A stretch of DNA of 64,000 nt from Selaginella moellendorffii (Eukaryota > Streptophyta > Lycopodiopsida > Selaginellales > Selaginellaceae). Made by a program: the position numbers and the translations under genes. How positions within the stretch are numbered: the first letter of the stretch is position 1; each line of letters opens with the position of its first letter. The stretch lies in assembly GCF_000143415.4 (NCBI RefSeq), contig NW_003314273.1:2513805-2577804 (forward strand), written 5' to 3'. The notes under the pieces were generated by a model that was given only the letters and a program-made list of their open reading frames with translations, searched no databases and was not told the DNA's origin. Positions 32,153 through 43,911 of the stretch are shown here, one piece after another.

Positions 32153-33780
32153 CTTGTGTTGTGTTTCTTTTTATAATATAAATTACTTAGTCTTGTCTAT
32201 CTAAGCTAGATATTTTCTTTTATTGGGCAATTTCACGAGCGCTGGGCCAAGCGCCTGATACGAATGCATGAGGCATGTGCATCTCTCTCTTTGTTTCTCT
32301 CACTCCTTCTAGGGTTTCCTCCCTAGTGCTCTTGATGCATGCTCTGGAGCTCCGTGCTGCTTGTGATCAATAGCTCATTCATGTGATCTGTTTATCCTCC
32401 TCCTTTCTTCTCTTTCTCCCCATCTTTTTCTGCAAAAGTTGGAGACTTGATCAAGAGAGAAGCATGCACCTGGAAATGGTTATATCACTATATAAAATAT
32501 AAAAAATTGGAGGAATATAATCATGTTGTGAGTGCTAGGAATATGGAAAGGGAATACAGAAAATGTGCATATCAATTAGCTCAAAAACCATAGCTTATAT
32601 ACAGGAGTGAGTGGTCCGGATTGAAATCAATCCGACGGGAGCGGGTGTTGCGGGGACCTCGGGTGCCCCGCTCGCTCTGAGGATCCCGATGAAGGCCACA
32701 TCGTCGACGGGAATTCCTCCCAGGTTCATCAGGTGGTAGAGTTTACATTTCAACACATTGCACCTGTGAGTCAAGGACACCTAAGATGATCTCTATTTCC
32801 ACACCTTGTCTATTCACTATGGTGACTTGGCTCAATCAGATATAAGCACCCCTATCCAGAAGATCCAAGGCCCATGCCTCCTTGCCAACCATGTTGCTAA
32901 AAGAGTTGATAACCAATATTATCGCTCTTGAACTGTCTTATCCATAGATGTGAGCCAACAATCCACTCCTCATTCTCATTGACACAAATATGATCATCCA
33001 TGAAGTCATGTGGTCTTGAGAAGTGAACGAGATTCACTAAATCTGCTGGAGCTTTTCCTTTCTGATCTAACTTGGTTTTGGACCAACTATGTATGGCTTG
33101 TGCTGAAAAGTTTGCTGCTGTGGAGGCCAAGGAGTATGTGTGGAAACAATAGCATACTTTCCCCATGCCATATATTCTTGTTTTGCTCTGTAAGGTTCCT
33201 TATCATGACCATAAAGCTGACAAAACTCATATTGGGGTGGATATTAGGTGTTGGCATTTGCATTGTCTAAGTAACCTCATGGTGGTGGAATTTGGTTATA
33301 GCCCTACTCCTAAGCAGCATCAACTGGTCCTTGCCCCCAACCAAAGTATCCTTGGCCTTGGCCATGGCCAGCCTATTGTTACTCAATGAAGTTGTCTCTA
33401 TTTCTATCCAATTTAACCTCTCAGTCATCTACTACTGACTTTCCTTGAAAGTGCCATCAGAGAGCATTTAAGTTTAGGAATGAGTAGATCTCTACCAATA
33501 CACTGTATGGCAGTCCTCCTCATGCACTGCTGTTCTCTGCTAAAGCAACCTCTTGTGTTCTTGAGTGATAGCATATTGTATAAATTTGTCCAGCTTCTTT
33601 AAGCACTTCCCACAAACTTTGTGAGCAAAAATACATATATACAATTCATATACACCTTTACCACCTGAGCTTCATTGCATTAAATGTTCACTAGTATTGC
33701 CCAGAAAATGCTGTATTGTGCAAAACTTCTGAATATATATAAACATAATGCTAGACAAATGCCAGATGAGCACAAAAATC
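32153..33780. repeat. Module tail, copy 1 (decayed retroelement-like)
   Basis: Collinear in pieces with 43912-46214 and 53503-55800 (landmarks GGGCCAAGCGCC, CTATCCAGAAGATCCAAG, CCTTGGCCATGGCCA). On the minus strand near 33200 a broken frame reads CQLYGHDKEPYRAKQEYMAW, which faintly recalls a retroelement gag zinc knuckle. I rate that assignment low. No intact gene. Confidence 0.55.
32615..32735 (-). pseudogene. Short PPR gene fragment
   Basis: This 120-bp GC-rich island interrupts the module tail only in copy 1. On the minus strand it reads HLMNLGGIPVDDVAFIGILR, a recognisable PPR repeat (compare MNLEGVEVDDVTLLSVL in the gene at 11380). Its base composition differs sharply from its surroundings, so it looks captured or filler DNA. 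Confidence 0.5.
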
Positions 33781-33985
33781 AATAATTTTATATAATGTTT
33801 TTTGCTCTTTTGATATATATACACAATATAACATAGACAATGCTCTTGGGAATATGAATATATTAAAACACTAAGATTTTTAGAAAAGTAACACTTAACT
33901 CAGAAAAAAGTAAAATATGAATTGCTAAGAATAAATACTTTTATAGATATTAGATGCAAAGTATAAGTCAAGAATCTATAAAATT

Positions 33986-33990
<5 letters not shown>

Positions 33991-34060
<70 letters not shown>
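33991..34060. repeat. (TA)35 microsatellite
   Basis: Seventy uninterrupted bases of TA. The surrounding 33780-34820 is AT-rich with no gene seen. Confidence 0.97.
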
Positions 34061-34065
<5 letters not shown>

Positions 34066-34827
34066 ATTTCTCTACTTGGAATATGAATAAATATATAACA
34101 CTAAGATTTAAGAACATTAATATTGCTCAGAGCCAGAAAATTCTAAAAGTAAAGGATATTAGCTTAATATTAAGTTAAGTAAACAATAAGATTTTAAGAA
34201 CACTAGAACTATGTATTAGATACAAACTATAAATTCAAAAGCTGATATTCCACAGTATTATTATATGCTAGTAAACTATATTTGTAGTTAGGCAAAAGAT
34301 TTTAAAGTGTTAGTGCTTAATCAATAGTTTTTAAGGCAATTTTTTGTCTGTACTGATCAAGAAATTACAGCTGTTCCATAAGCATGAGACTTCAACTAAA
34401 CAGTTTTTCTTCTTTATTTTTAATCACATTTCAAACATGGAGCCCAAGTGATGACAATCTGAATGCAAAAAAATTAAACACCTGAAATCATGTAGAATTG
34501 GTGAGGTATCAACCAAACATAATGTATGATAGACCTTAGTTATATGTCATTAGCAAGTCTGAATTAAAACAAATTATTAATCAGAGCTTGTTTAACAATA
34601 TTCTTGGCCAAATGGTTTTGCCACCTGAGTGACATCTTGGCAATATACCAACCTATATTCATCGTTTTCTATCATGCAAGGGATTTACTTCTTTTATATT
34701 GTGTATTCCAAGTGAAAACCTTTCTTCAAAAAAGCAGGACTTGTGCAATCTGATCGACCATCTCAGTGTAAGTTAAGATTGTATTTTTAAAATTTTCTAC
34801 TTTCCTACTGTCACCTTTTTTTTGTAG

Positions 34828-35620
34828 ATTGACACAGAAAACCCATGTGTGATTATGTCTCAAGACATGAGTCGAGATTTTCTGAGTGCTGGTAGTGAGA
34901 AAGAGAAATTCAAGGTAACAATAGCTTTCGTTTCCAAGCTGAAGGTGGTTTGACATATGCTTATGCTGTAGTTTTACTTCAAGGCAACACTTTTGGAGAA
35001 AGTTTCGAAATTGCTGGATATGAACATGAAGACTATTCAAGTGTGTTGTGATTGCCTTCAAAAGGATAGGAAATCTTTTGAAGTGCTCGAACAGGATCTG
35101 GTGAAGATAGAAGAGAAACTTCTCCATGCGGAACAAGTGGATGAACTTGCCAAAGAAGTTCACACCTTGCGAAAGAGATTGGCTTGGGCTGTAGTTTATG
35201 AGACAGACAAGAAACTCGAAGACATCCAAGCGTTTGTAAGAGAACTCAAGCAGCTTATACTTTTAGTTGAAGAGGACACCGAGATGCAAACAGTGAGCCG
35301 TTTGGTCTTTTATTTGTTGGATGTCTGAGGTTTTTACGTTGCAGCAATTACTTGCAGAGACATGGCTTTCCCATTTCCACCTAGAAGAAAACATCTCTGA
35401 TCTTGTAGCAAGGAAAGACAAAGCTGAGGAGACATGTACAAAACTCATGGAAGAGCTAGTTGAGGTGAAGTCCTCAAATTTTAGTTCAACGTATTTGATG
35501 TTGTAGTACAGATTTCAGTTGAGGAAGCACAGCTAAAAGGGGGTGTTGAGAACAAGGAAAGTGTCTTGCATGCAAAATGAATTAGAAAGCAGTCTTTGGA
35601 GCAGCATGTCTAGGAGATGG
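34828..35620 (+). pseudogene. SMC6: SMC6 gene fragment (coiled-coil region)
   Basis: Three exons join in frame: 34828-34914, 34972-35292 and 35345-35464, giving 176 codons. SMC6 is a core ATPase of the SMC5/6 complex in DNA repair. The text is typical: ENPCVIMSQDMSRDFLSAG, FYFKATLLEK, then the coiled coil with AKEVHTLRKRLAWAVVYETD. A fourth exon near 35507 is frameshifted. Upstream ATPase-head exons are absent, and the 3' side is cut by an LTR at 35625. The good preservation of the three exons suggests recent capture or recent breakage. Confidence 0.85.
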
Positions 35621-35624
35621 AAAA

Positions 35625-38600
35625 TGTCGTGAATGTGACTTTGGGTATCGAAAGTTACTTGTCAATTGTCTTTTCAGATATTCTTTCTTTACTGCCATGA
35701 CGGCAGGAGGTCAGTATTGTTGGTTCCCTTTATTAGCCCCTCTTATTCAAGTGTTAATAAACTGGGCTTAGCACTTGTATTTAGTCAGATGGATATAAGG
35801 TAGGAACTCTTATGTATTTCTAGCTAAGCATACTTGGCCTGGCTCTTAATTCTCTTTTGCTCTGTCTTGCATTGGCTTGACAAAAACCCTCATGTATTAA
35901 GACTAATCCCTCAATATTGTTAGATAATAGCTTACCATGTCTGCCAAATACCCTCGTTATCATGCCCTTTGTGTTAGTCTCATTTCAGTCTTAAATACTA
36001 TTTATAGAAAGTGTCTAGGTTTACTCATTTAGCATATCTACGGAATATATAGATTGTCCTGAACATAATGGTATTTGTCCTGTGTCCAAATTCACAATCT
36101 AGGGACGTCCAACTTGGGTTTAAGCCCAAGTTCCATTCCATGCTAGCTAATGAAGTACCCATATCCTTGTGTTAAGCCATCGATATGCTGAAATAGTGCT
36201 AGACTCCATATGGCTCTGTTTTGCGTGCTAGTCCTAGCATTATGATGTTGGATACTCTAGGACTATTCCAAGTCACTCCGTATTTCGGTCCCTTCGCTCC
36301 TTGGTTCTATGCTTAGAAGTTTGGCTCTATACCTTTGTTCAATGGTCTAAGGCCTTGAAACTCAGACTTCGTATTACTGTCCTTTAGACACGTGGCATGT
36401 GATATGTATATGGAGGGTTTAGATTCCACTTCATGGTTATCCTATAGTAAATCACTATAGAATAAAGGGTAAAAACCATGCGTGCTACATTTGGTATCAA
36501 ATGATATATCTCAACAAGTATTATCCAATGAGTTGGGCAACTAATCTCGTTGCATATGTAGAGATGAAAACGATAATCCAAGTGGGTACACGTTTGGGTG
36601 CAAAGGCTTCACATTCATTCCTTGGGTATGGATTCTGGTTACTTTTTTGTACCATAATAATGTGAGCTTGCTCTTAGGCTCATAAAAGGGATTGAGTTAT
36701 TCCATTTGCACAAGTTTGCACTTGGGCTCATGAGTGAGGCACATTAGCAACTCGAGGTTACACTTTAAGTTGGTAGGATTAATGTTAGCATATTGGTGGT
36801 TCCATGAGTTGTTCCATGTACCGTGGGTGGAAGTAAACTTTCCCTGAGTTTGCTATGAGTGGCAAATAGGCTAGTCCATAACTGTTTAGCATGGCAGTAG
36901 TGGATCCTTCCTAGGTATAATTACAAGTGGATCAATCAAGAGTGTAGGGATGAGTCTATTGATTCAAATAATCATTACTGTGCTCTTTCATAAACTTTTT
37001 TTGGATTGGACTGAAAGTAGTGCAAAAACAAGCTTGAGGTTTGATCAAGGTAGAGACCGAAAAGAGAGTCATCAAGGATGAAGGATCAAACATGTAAATC
37101 ATTTTTTCTTCTTGGAGAGATGATTTGCAATGAAGTATGACTTATTGTTTGTGTTCACATTATGCAATTGAGAGACCCTATCTTGATGCATATTGGTTAT
37201 GATGGTCTTTGAAATAGTGAGTTATAGGATGGATAGTGATGAAGCGCTATACCATTTTGTTTAGGCTTGTTATTGAAGACTTGAGTCATAATGCTTAATT
37301 CTTTTCTAGAGAACTTTACTATTACTCCTTGAGTAGCTTGGTGTTGGATTAATTTTGAGTTTGGTCGAAAAGAAAGTGACATGAGCTTGTCCGTGTTGTA
37401 AACAAAAGTTAGCGGTGTTAAGTGTTGTAAATCTTTATCGATAGAGTGTGGCATCTATGTTGTATTTTGTCGAATCGAGTTGGCACTTGATAGTCACATA
37501 AAGCTTTGAAGTAATGATTTGGGTGTTGCTCATGGTGTTGCTCAATTGATGATCAAAACATTGTGATTTTTATATCATATCTATATAATAATGAGCAATG
37601 TGTTTACGAAGTTGCTTAGGTAAATGATGGTCAACCCCAAAGTGGTTAATGCTGAAACTAGTCTATTTATATATAGTAACTAGCATGGTAGTAGCTTTGA
37701 CTAAATTCTTGATGGTGGTCCATTATGCTAAGCTTAAGTTAGTTCTTTAGTTCCTTGAATTTGCCCATAAAATGTTGGAAAGGGTTATAGCATTCCTTTG
37801 TTATGGCTTATTGGTTTATCTATTAGCATTTAGAGTAGATTATTGGATGGAAAAGGTGTGTAGTTGAAGCGTTGACATCACTAACACTTGTGTTAATAGA
37901 AGTGGCATTGTTATTTCGAGTGATGAGGAATTTTCTTTAGAACTTGATTTTCCATGTCAATTTTTTTATTAGTGTTTTGGCTTTACATTAGATCTTAAAG
38001 GTGGTTGAAGAAAGGTGTTAATACAATATAGATATCTGAAGATGTGGTCCTTGTGATCAAGCCTTGGATGTTCATTTTGAATTCTGCGGATATCAATGTT
38101 GGATGTTGGCAAAATGGGTAAGATGTTCGATGCTTAAACATATTGTTGGGTCATGAGAATTAGTGTTGAGGTGAATCTATTTTAAGTTGTTGGTAGGAGG
38201 AAGTTAGTTGAGTTTTGAAAGTTTCATTCTTTTTCTAGGATAGAAATTTTCCACAAATTTTCTTAAGCTTTTCTAATGACTAATTTGTTGATCACTTTGC
38301 TTGAAAACCATTTCATTTTTTGTAAGTCAATACAAACTAGTGAAAGGGTTGGAGTTGACTTTGGTTAGCCTAAACCTTCGTAAGTAATTTGTATGATGCA
38401 CCCGAAAGGGATGTTGATTTTTGAGGCTAAGGCAATTGAGTTGGATAGAGTCTGGAGTTGGTGTGGAAAAATGGCTGTTGTGCTTTCTAGAAAGGTGACC
38501 CTTGTGCCTTTCTTTTAGCATTGTGTTTGGTGGTAGGTTGCACCTTGCATTTTATTAAACTTTATAAGAGTAGTGAGCTCTCACTAATTTTGATTTAGTC

Positions 38601-41431
38601 TTGATAGCTTTGCGCCTTGGCTGAGTATGATGATGTCCAGCTTAGTTGTTTAAAGTTGAGATGTTGATACCCATACTATAGCTTTGTCTATAAAGAGGTT
38701 GTGTACTAATATGAGTCTATCTCATGGTTTTCACTTTAGTTTCGAATAAGTGTTGATCATGCATAACTAGCCTCTTCAAAGCATGCTCAGAGCTACTGAC
38801 TAAATGCATTAGTGAGTTTTTTACAGTTGAGTTAGATTCGAGTGGTTATTTAGTTATACTTGTCCATGAACCTTTATCTTATACCTGGGGTATTATGTTC
38901 ATATTGGTCAAGTATATGACTTGATGGCATGAGTTTAATGTTTAGGTCTTGTGAAGGCAAGTTAAAGAGTGATTGTTAATTGCTTTACAACTAGTGGTTG
39001 CTTATAGACTTTGTCGAGGATTGTGACACTTGCTTATTTAGCAGTGATAAATTTGCTTTACTAGATGGTGTTACGAAGGATCATGTTATTAAACTAATAT
39101 GGGTTTTCCATGTTGGCATGTTAACTCTACTTTTGTCAATATCATTTAGTTACGTTTAGTCTATGGTGTTAGATTTCATTAAGTCTTGGATGTGGTGAAT
39201 CACTCCTTGATAATGTGTTATTTGTAATTGAGTATTGTTGGAGGATTGGTCTTGGATACTGAATAAGGTATCTTTGACTTTGGTTAGCTTAATTGTTAGA
39301 GAGTTTTGGGTGGTGATTCACTCTTGCTTTCTCCTAGCTTTATTCTAGTGTTGATGGCATTGAACTGATTCCTGGTCGTTAATATTGTTGGTGTTGAGAT
39401 TCGAGTGAAATGAGATGTCTCTTCATAGGATTGATATTGAGTTTTATTAGTCTTGATGAAGATAGTGCTGATGGTTTGGTTGTATCTTTATGTTATTAGC
39501 ATTCATGTATTTGCTAATTAACAACTGTATTGGCATTCAAACAAACTGAGTGGCAAGTTTGAGTTAGTTGTATTCTAGATGAGATTATTTAGTAGGGGTT
39601 GAGCTTTAGCTTTTCCTTGAAAAGTGATTCAATCATGGACTATGTAAGCCTTACGAATGAAAGAATTAGTGATTGATATTAGAATGTTTGAATCCTTATT
39701 AGATTTGAGTTAAAATATATTAATCATTGATGATTCTTTTTGTGTTTGTTATAAAGTGAGTTATGTCCTACTATAGATGGATTCATGAAGGATCATTTAG
39801 TGATCACTTATTGAGCATAACTTTGTTATGCTTAGTTTTTGGATTGATACAAAAGTGCTCTTCATTAACTTTGCATTATGAAATTTAACTTCTGGATATG
39901 CTGATGAGCATATTATGGGTGGTACCATGATTTCTTCTTTAACATTACAGTTAATTCATGCAAGACTTGTGATCATTATTATACAAGACTTGGTTATAGG
40001 GTTTTTTGAGCTTTTGGTTCCTTGAGTTTTTATGCTTGTGGTCCATTTGTTGAAAGTTGTTGGGGAAGGCATTCTGGCTTATTAATTTTGATGTTAAAGT
40101 TAGCTTTTGCATCTACCAATCATTAGTGATGATTGACTATCATGTAGGACAGTTGATTATCCTTGTCAAAGGTTTTGTTTGATTATTATTAATATAAAAG
40201 TATTTGCCATTCTTCAGGATAGTGGATTTCTTTTTCAATGATGATTATGCATCTCTCTTTTGGTAGGATGATTGATGATCTTCTATGATAATTAGTTGTG
40301 CTATTTGATGGTTTTTGGCTTTTCGCATTACCACATATTCTTTATAGTTTGCCTTGGATTGGTCTCTTGGGTTTGAAATATCAGTAAAATGTTGCTAATG
40401 TTTGCTTAAGAAATTTTGGTTCCTTAGTATTATTAACTAAGATTTATTCAGTTTAGCTAATATGATAGTTGGCATGAATGAGTGTTTGTTAGCCTTACCG
40501 CATTCATTCTATTTTGTTGATTATTATTTGAGTTAGTTTTGATAGATTGGGATGTTATTATCTTTGGGTGATACATTCACGAGCATCTTGCTTACCAGTC
40601 AATGATACTTTGTGTTCTTCTAGTTATCTTATGTAAGTTGTTTAGTATGCTATCTGTAATATTTGATAGTTAAGTTTTATCATTAAGTTTTTTTGATGAT
40701 ACACTAGCTATTGAATATTATTGAATGGTTAATCCTATGTTTTCCAACTATAGTAATCTCAGTGGTTTCAATACTCTTATAATGGTTTATTGGATGATAA
40801 TTTACTTGGAATACTTTTTGTGTTCTAATATAAACTTTATTCATTGATAATTTAGTCTCTAAGATATCATTGTCTATGACTTTAATATTGTCCATCTATT
40901 GATCTTTAAGTTTAGGCCAGTATAGGCAAACTGGCTTCGGCACTTCGTATGCATGGTGAAATCTTTAGTCATGGGGTAGCTACTGTCAATTGGTCACATC
41001 ATTCGTCTTTTTGTCAATATTCCTTATTCCATTCCAAGGGCATGACTCTAACTGCCTATTTATAGTATTCTATTTAAACTTTACTGACGGGTTTGGCTTA
41101 TGAGGGTTAGGGCCTCTGGCTTCTCTTTCTATATCTCTGCAAGCAGGGGCATATCACACTTTCGTAAACTTGGTGACACTCGAAGCAGCAAGGGTGGCTA
41201 ACTTCGTTGGTCATTTCCTTGTCGGCAACGGCCAAAAGGTGTCTGAGTTGGTAGTGCATCCGCATTAGACAAAAATGCTACCTTAACTCATTTAATTTGA
41301 TGCATTTCTCACATAGTATGATCATTGTGAACTTTTTCTGGAATTGTTTCCTTAGCGGTGGTCTACTGAAATATGCATCGACGAAGATGTCGATCTTCCC
41401 TAAGGGGGGGAGAGTGTTGCGAATGTGATTT
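35625..41431 (+). mobile_element. Decayed LTR retrotransposon
   Basis: The 5' LTR is 35625-36489 (TGTCGTGAATGTGACT...GTGCTACA), followed by a primer site at 36492 (TGGTATCAAA, tRNA-Met type with late mismatches). An internal region of about 4.9 kb follows, then a polypurine tract at 41402-41414 (AAGGGGGGGAGAG) and the first bases of a 3' LTR (TGTTGCGAATGTGATTT) before homology stops. The internal region is T- and G-rich with stops in all frames, and I could not recognise gag, protease, RT or integrase. The superfamily is undecided. It interrupts the SMC6 fragment on the left. Confidence 0.75.
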
Positions 41432-42639
41432 AATGCGAATGTTAAGCATTAAAGTACATAACACATCACTCTAAGGACAGTTATTCTCTTTCACCATTCA
41501 GTTATGAGTCTTGTACTTTCACCATTAACACAGTCTATAAGGAGGTTTTATATTAAATGCTCCATGCATTGTTTATAACACTGAAAGAAATTCTTGATAT
41601 AAGTCTCATAAACACATAAAAAGGCCTTGAAAGCTTGTATTATAACTATAACATTCAAAACAGTATTTGTTAATAGGATAGCATATGCTAGGCAAGTGCT
41701 AGTATAATTATATACTTTAATCTTGACAACTACCCTGACCCAAACTAATCTTTAATAATAAGGTGGCAGGCCTACATAAGCATTGAGGGATAAGTTCCCA
41801 AGATCCAGATTACATTTGATTCTCAATCTGAAAGAGATCATTCATTGTATTCTGCAATCCCATGATGGAGTGTTTTCGTCTTGAGGGCCTTGAGAGTGGT
41901 CAAGCCATACAATATTTATAGTAAGGATCTAAAGAACTCCACACCAAATTTGAAAAGTTTTTATTTCTCAGCTTTCTAAACTCGTCACCCTGCCATTTGT
42001 TGAATTCTCTAAGCCTCACACGCAGTACCACACAGCCCATGCAATCTCTCAAGCATGGCACCACCGTCACTTTGGCCCTTGAATCCACGTATCTTAGAGA
42101 TTGGGCTATTAATCTGTGGAAGAAATCACCGCCAAAGAAATTTTCATCAGAGCCCACTTCGGTTAAGGTTCGGAGACCGCTCTCACTGACCAGAATGCAT
42201 CTTCTAAGGTTTCCTCTTAGCTCTTGTGCACTCCTGATTTGTGAGCTTGGATCCTCCCTCCTTTCTTCTCTTTCTCCCCTTTTTTCCTTCTCATCCCTTC
42301 TTCACAGTTTAAAAATCTCATGCAGAGTTTTTTTTCTTCGTTTTTTCTTTCCTCAGTGCCGATCAGGGTAGTCCATTGGTGAGTGAGTGAGAGAGCTAGA
42401 CAGGATCCAATCTTTCTTAGTAGCATCACATCAAAAAGAAAGAGGAAGAAGAAGAAGAAGAAGATGTGGCTTCTTCGAAGACGCCCCTCCTCTAAATGGA
42501 GGCGTGGGCTGCCAGGGATCGATCTACTCGCTCACCCTGGAAGAGCTCTAGACTTCAATGCTGGACCAGGGAAAAATCGGCAGCATGAACATGGCACTCA
42601 CTTCCTTTTAAGAATAGGTTAAGATCATTAGGGCTGCAA
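41432..42639. other. Spacer and F-box leader, copy 2
   Basis: 41432-42050 holds no recognisable gene. From about 42230 the sequence matches the F-box leaders of copies 1 and 3: TTTCTTCTCTTTCTCCCC, GTGCCGATCAGGGTA, a (GAA)n run near 42450 and a small upstream ATG. The short frames here differ between copies, so they are probably not proteins. Confidence 0.5.
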
Positions 42640-43911
42640 ATGAATCAAGAGATTGAGGAGGTGTTGCTTGTGACTTTGCTCCTACTACATTGTAATTAGT
42701 GTTGCCAAGACTTGATCAATGAAAGTGCATAGGTAATTACAAGAATTAATAGATACAACTATGCAGCTATGAGCCACAAAAGCACTGTAGAGAAAACATA
42801 TAACGATAAAGAAGACGTATAAGCGTTACCGTTAATGCACTTTGTCACCAATTCCCAGGATTTTGGCAGCAACTTGAGACTTTAGTGCATGCTCTTGGTG
42901 TGGCTTCCTGCGCGATGTCTGGCGGATGAGAGCAGTGTGCAAACGGTGGCAGGAATTGATCGACTCCCCAGGGTTTGGCATGCGGCACACACAGGCAAGC
43001 ATTCCAGCAGCTGTTCCTTATGTTCTTGCAGGCACGTTGTGCGGAAGGATGTTCAGGGGCAACCCATTTAACAACAGCAACGCCTTCAACTGGATAGAGA
43101 TGGTGCCCACAGGGGGGTCTCTTATAGGAAGTGCTGGTGGATTGCTCTGCTTTTTGAAAGGGAACCAGGTCCTAGTAGGCAATCCAGTCACTGGATGCTT
43201 TAGAGCGTTGCCAGATCTCAGGGCTAAAGGGCTGATTTCATCCTCTTACATGGGCATCAGTCAAGACTTCAAGGAATACACAGTCTGCTTTGTAAAAAGT
43301 CGTTCTTGTGAAGAAAAAAAGTTGAGATCAGAGGTACGGTGAGAAGTGACTACACAATGTTTACAACAGCTCATGTATACAACTCGAGACTGGGATGCTG
43401 GAGGGCTGCTAGCACACCATTGGGATGGTGTCAGTTGGAGAATATGGGGGAAGTGGTGGGCAACGCTACTTTGTATTTGCTTTGTGGTCACTACAAGAAT
43501 TTGAATGATCCAGAGTATGTCGGTCTGTTCACTTTGGATTTGGAAGGGTTGAGGTTTGAGTTAAAGCAGACTTGGCCATGGGATGAGCGGCTACACAGGA
43601 ATTATGGTGTATTTGTTTCCTGCCATGGTCGGACAGGTGTGTTGTGCTGCACGCAATTCAAAAACAGCATGCAGCTATGGTATATGCAAGGAGAAACAGG
43701 TGGTGATGTTGGAGGTGAAAATCTGGCTAAAGGGGTTGGTAAAGTATCCAATGCTATATGTTTGAATGGAGCTGTTTTATTTGTGGAGGAGAAGTCTTTA
43801 TCTACAACCATTTTGAATTTATCTACTACAGATGCAGTTGCATTCCCATTTCAGAAAAATTCCGCTCTAGCAAATTTCGTAGAATTTACACCTTCGCTTT
43901 TATTATCATAA
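42640..43911 (+). pseudogene. F-box/kelch-like gene copy 2, broken
   Basis: It begins MNQEIEEVL, and is then interrupted by about 240 bp (42669-42905) absent from the other copies. The F-box resumes at DVWRMRAVCKRWQELIDSPGF. The next stretch is the best-kept version of the middle (GNPFNNSNAFNWIEMVPTGG, SAGGLLCFLKGNQVLVGNPV, GCFRALPDLRAKGLISSSYM). A one-base loss in the A-run at about 43314 (seven A against eight in copy 3) shifts the frame. The C-terminal 190 codons (43339-43911) are open. The 240-bp block could in principle be an intron, but the A-run shift remains. Confidence 0.78.

Noticed and set aside
33010-33270. Frames in the module tail on both strands
   Set aside because: They differ between the three copies through stops and shifts; at most decayed gag-like sequence.
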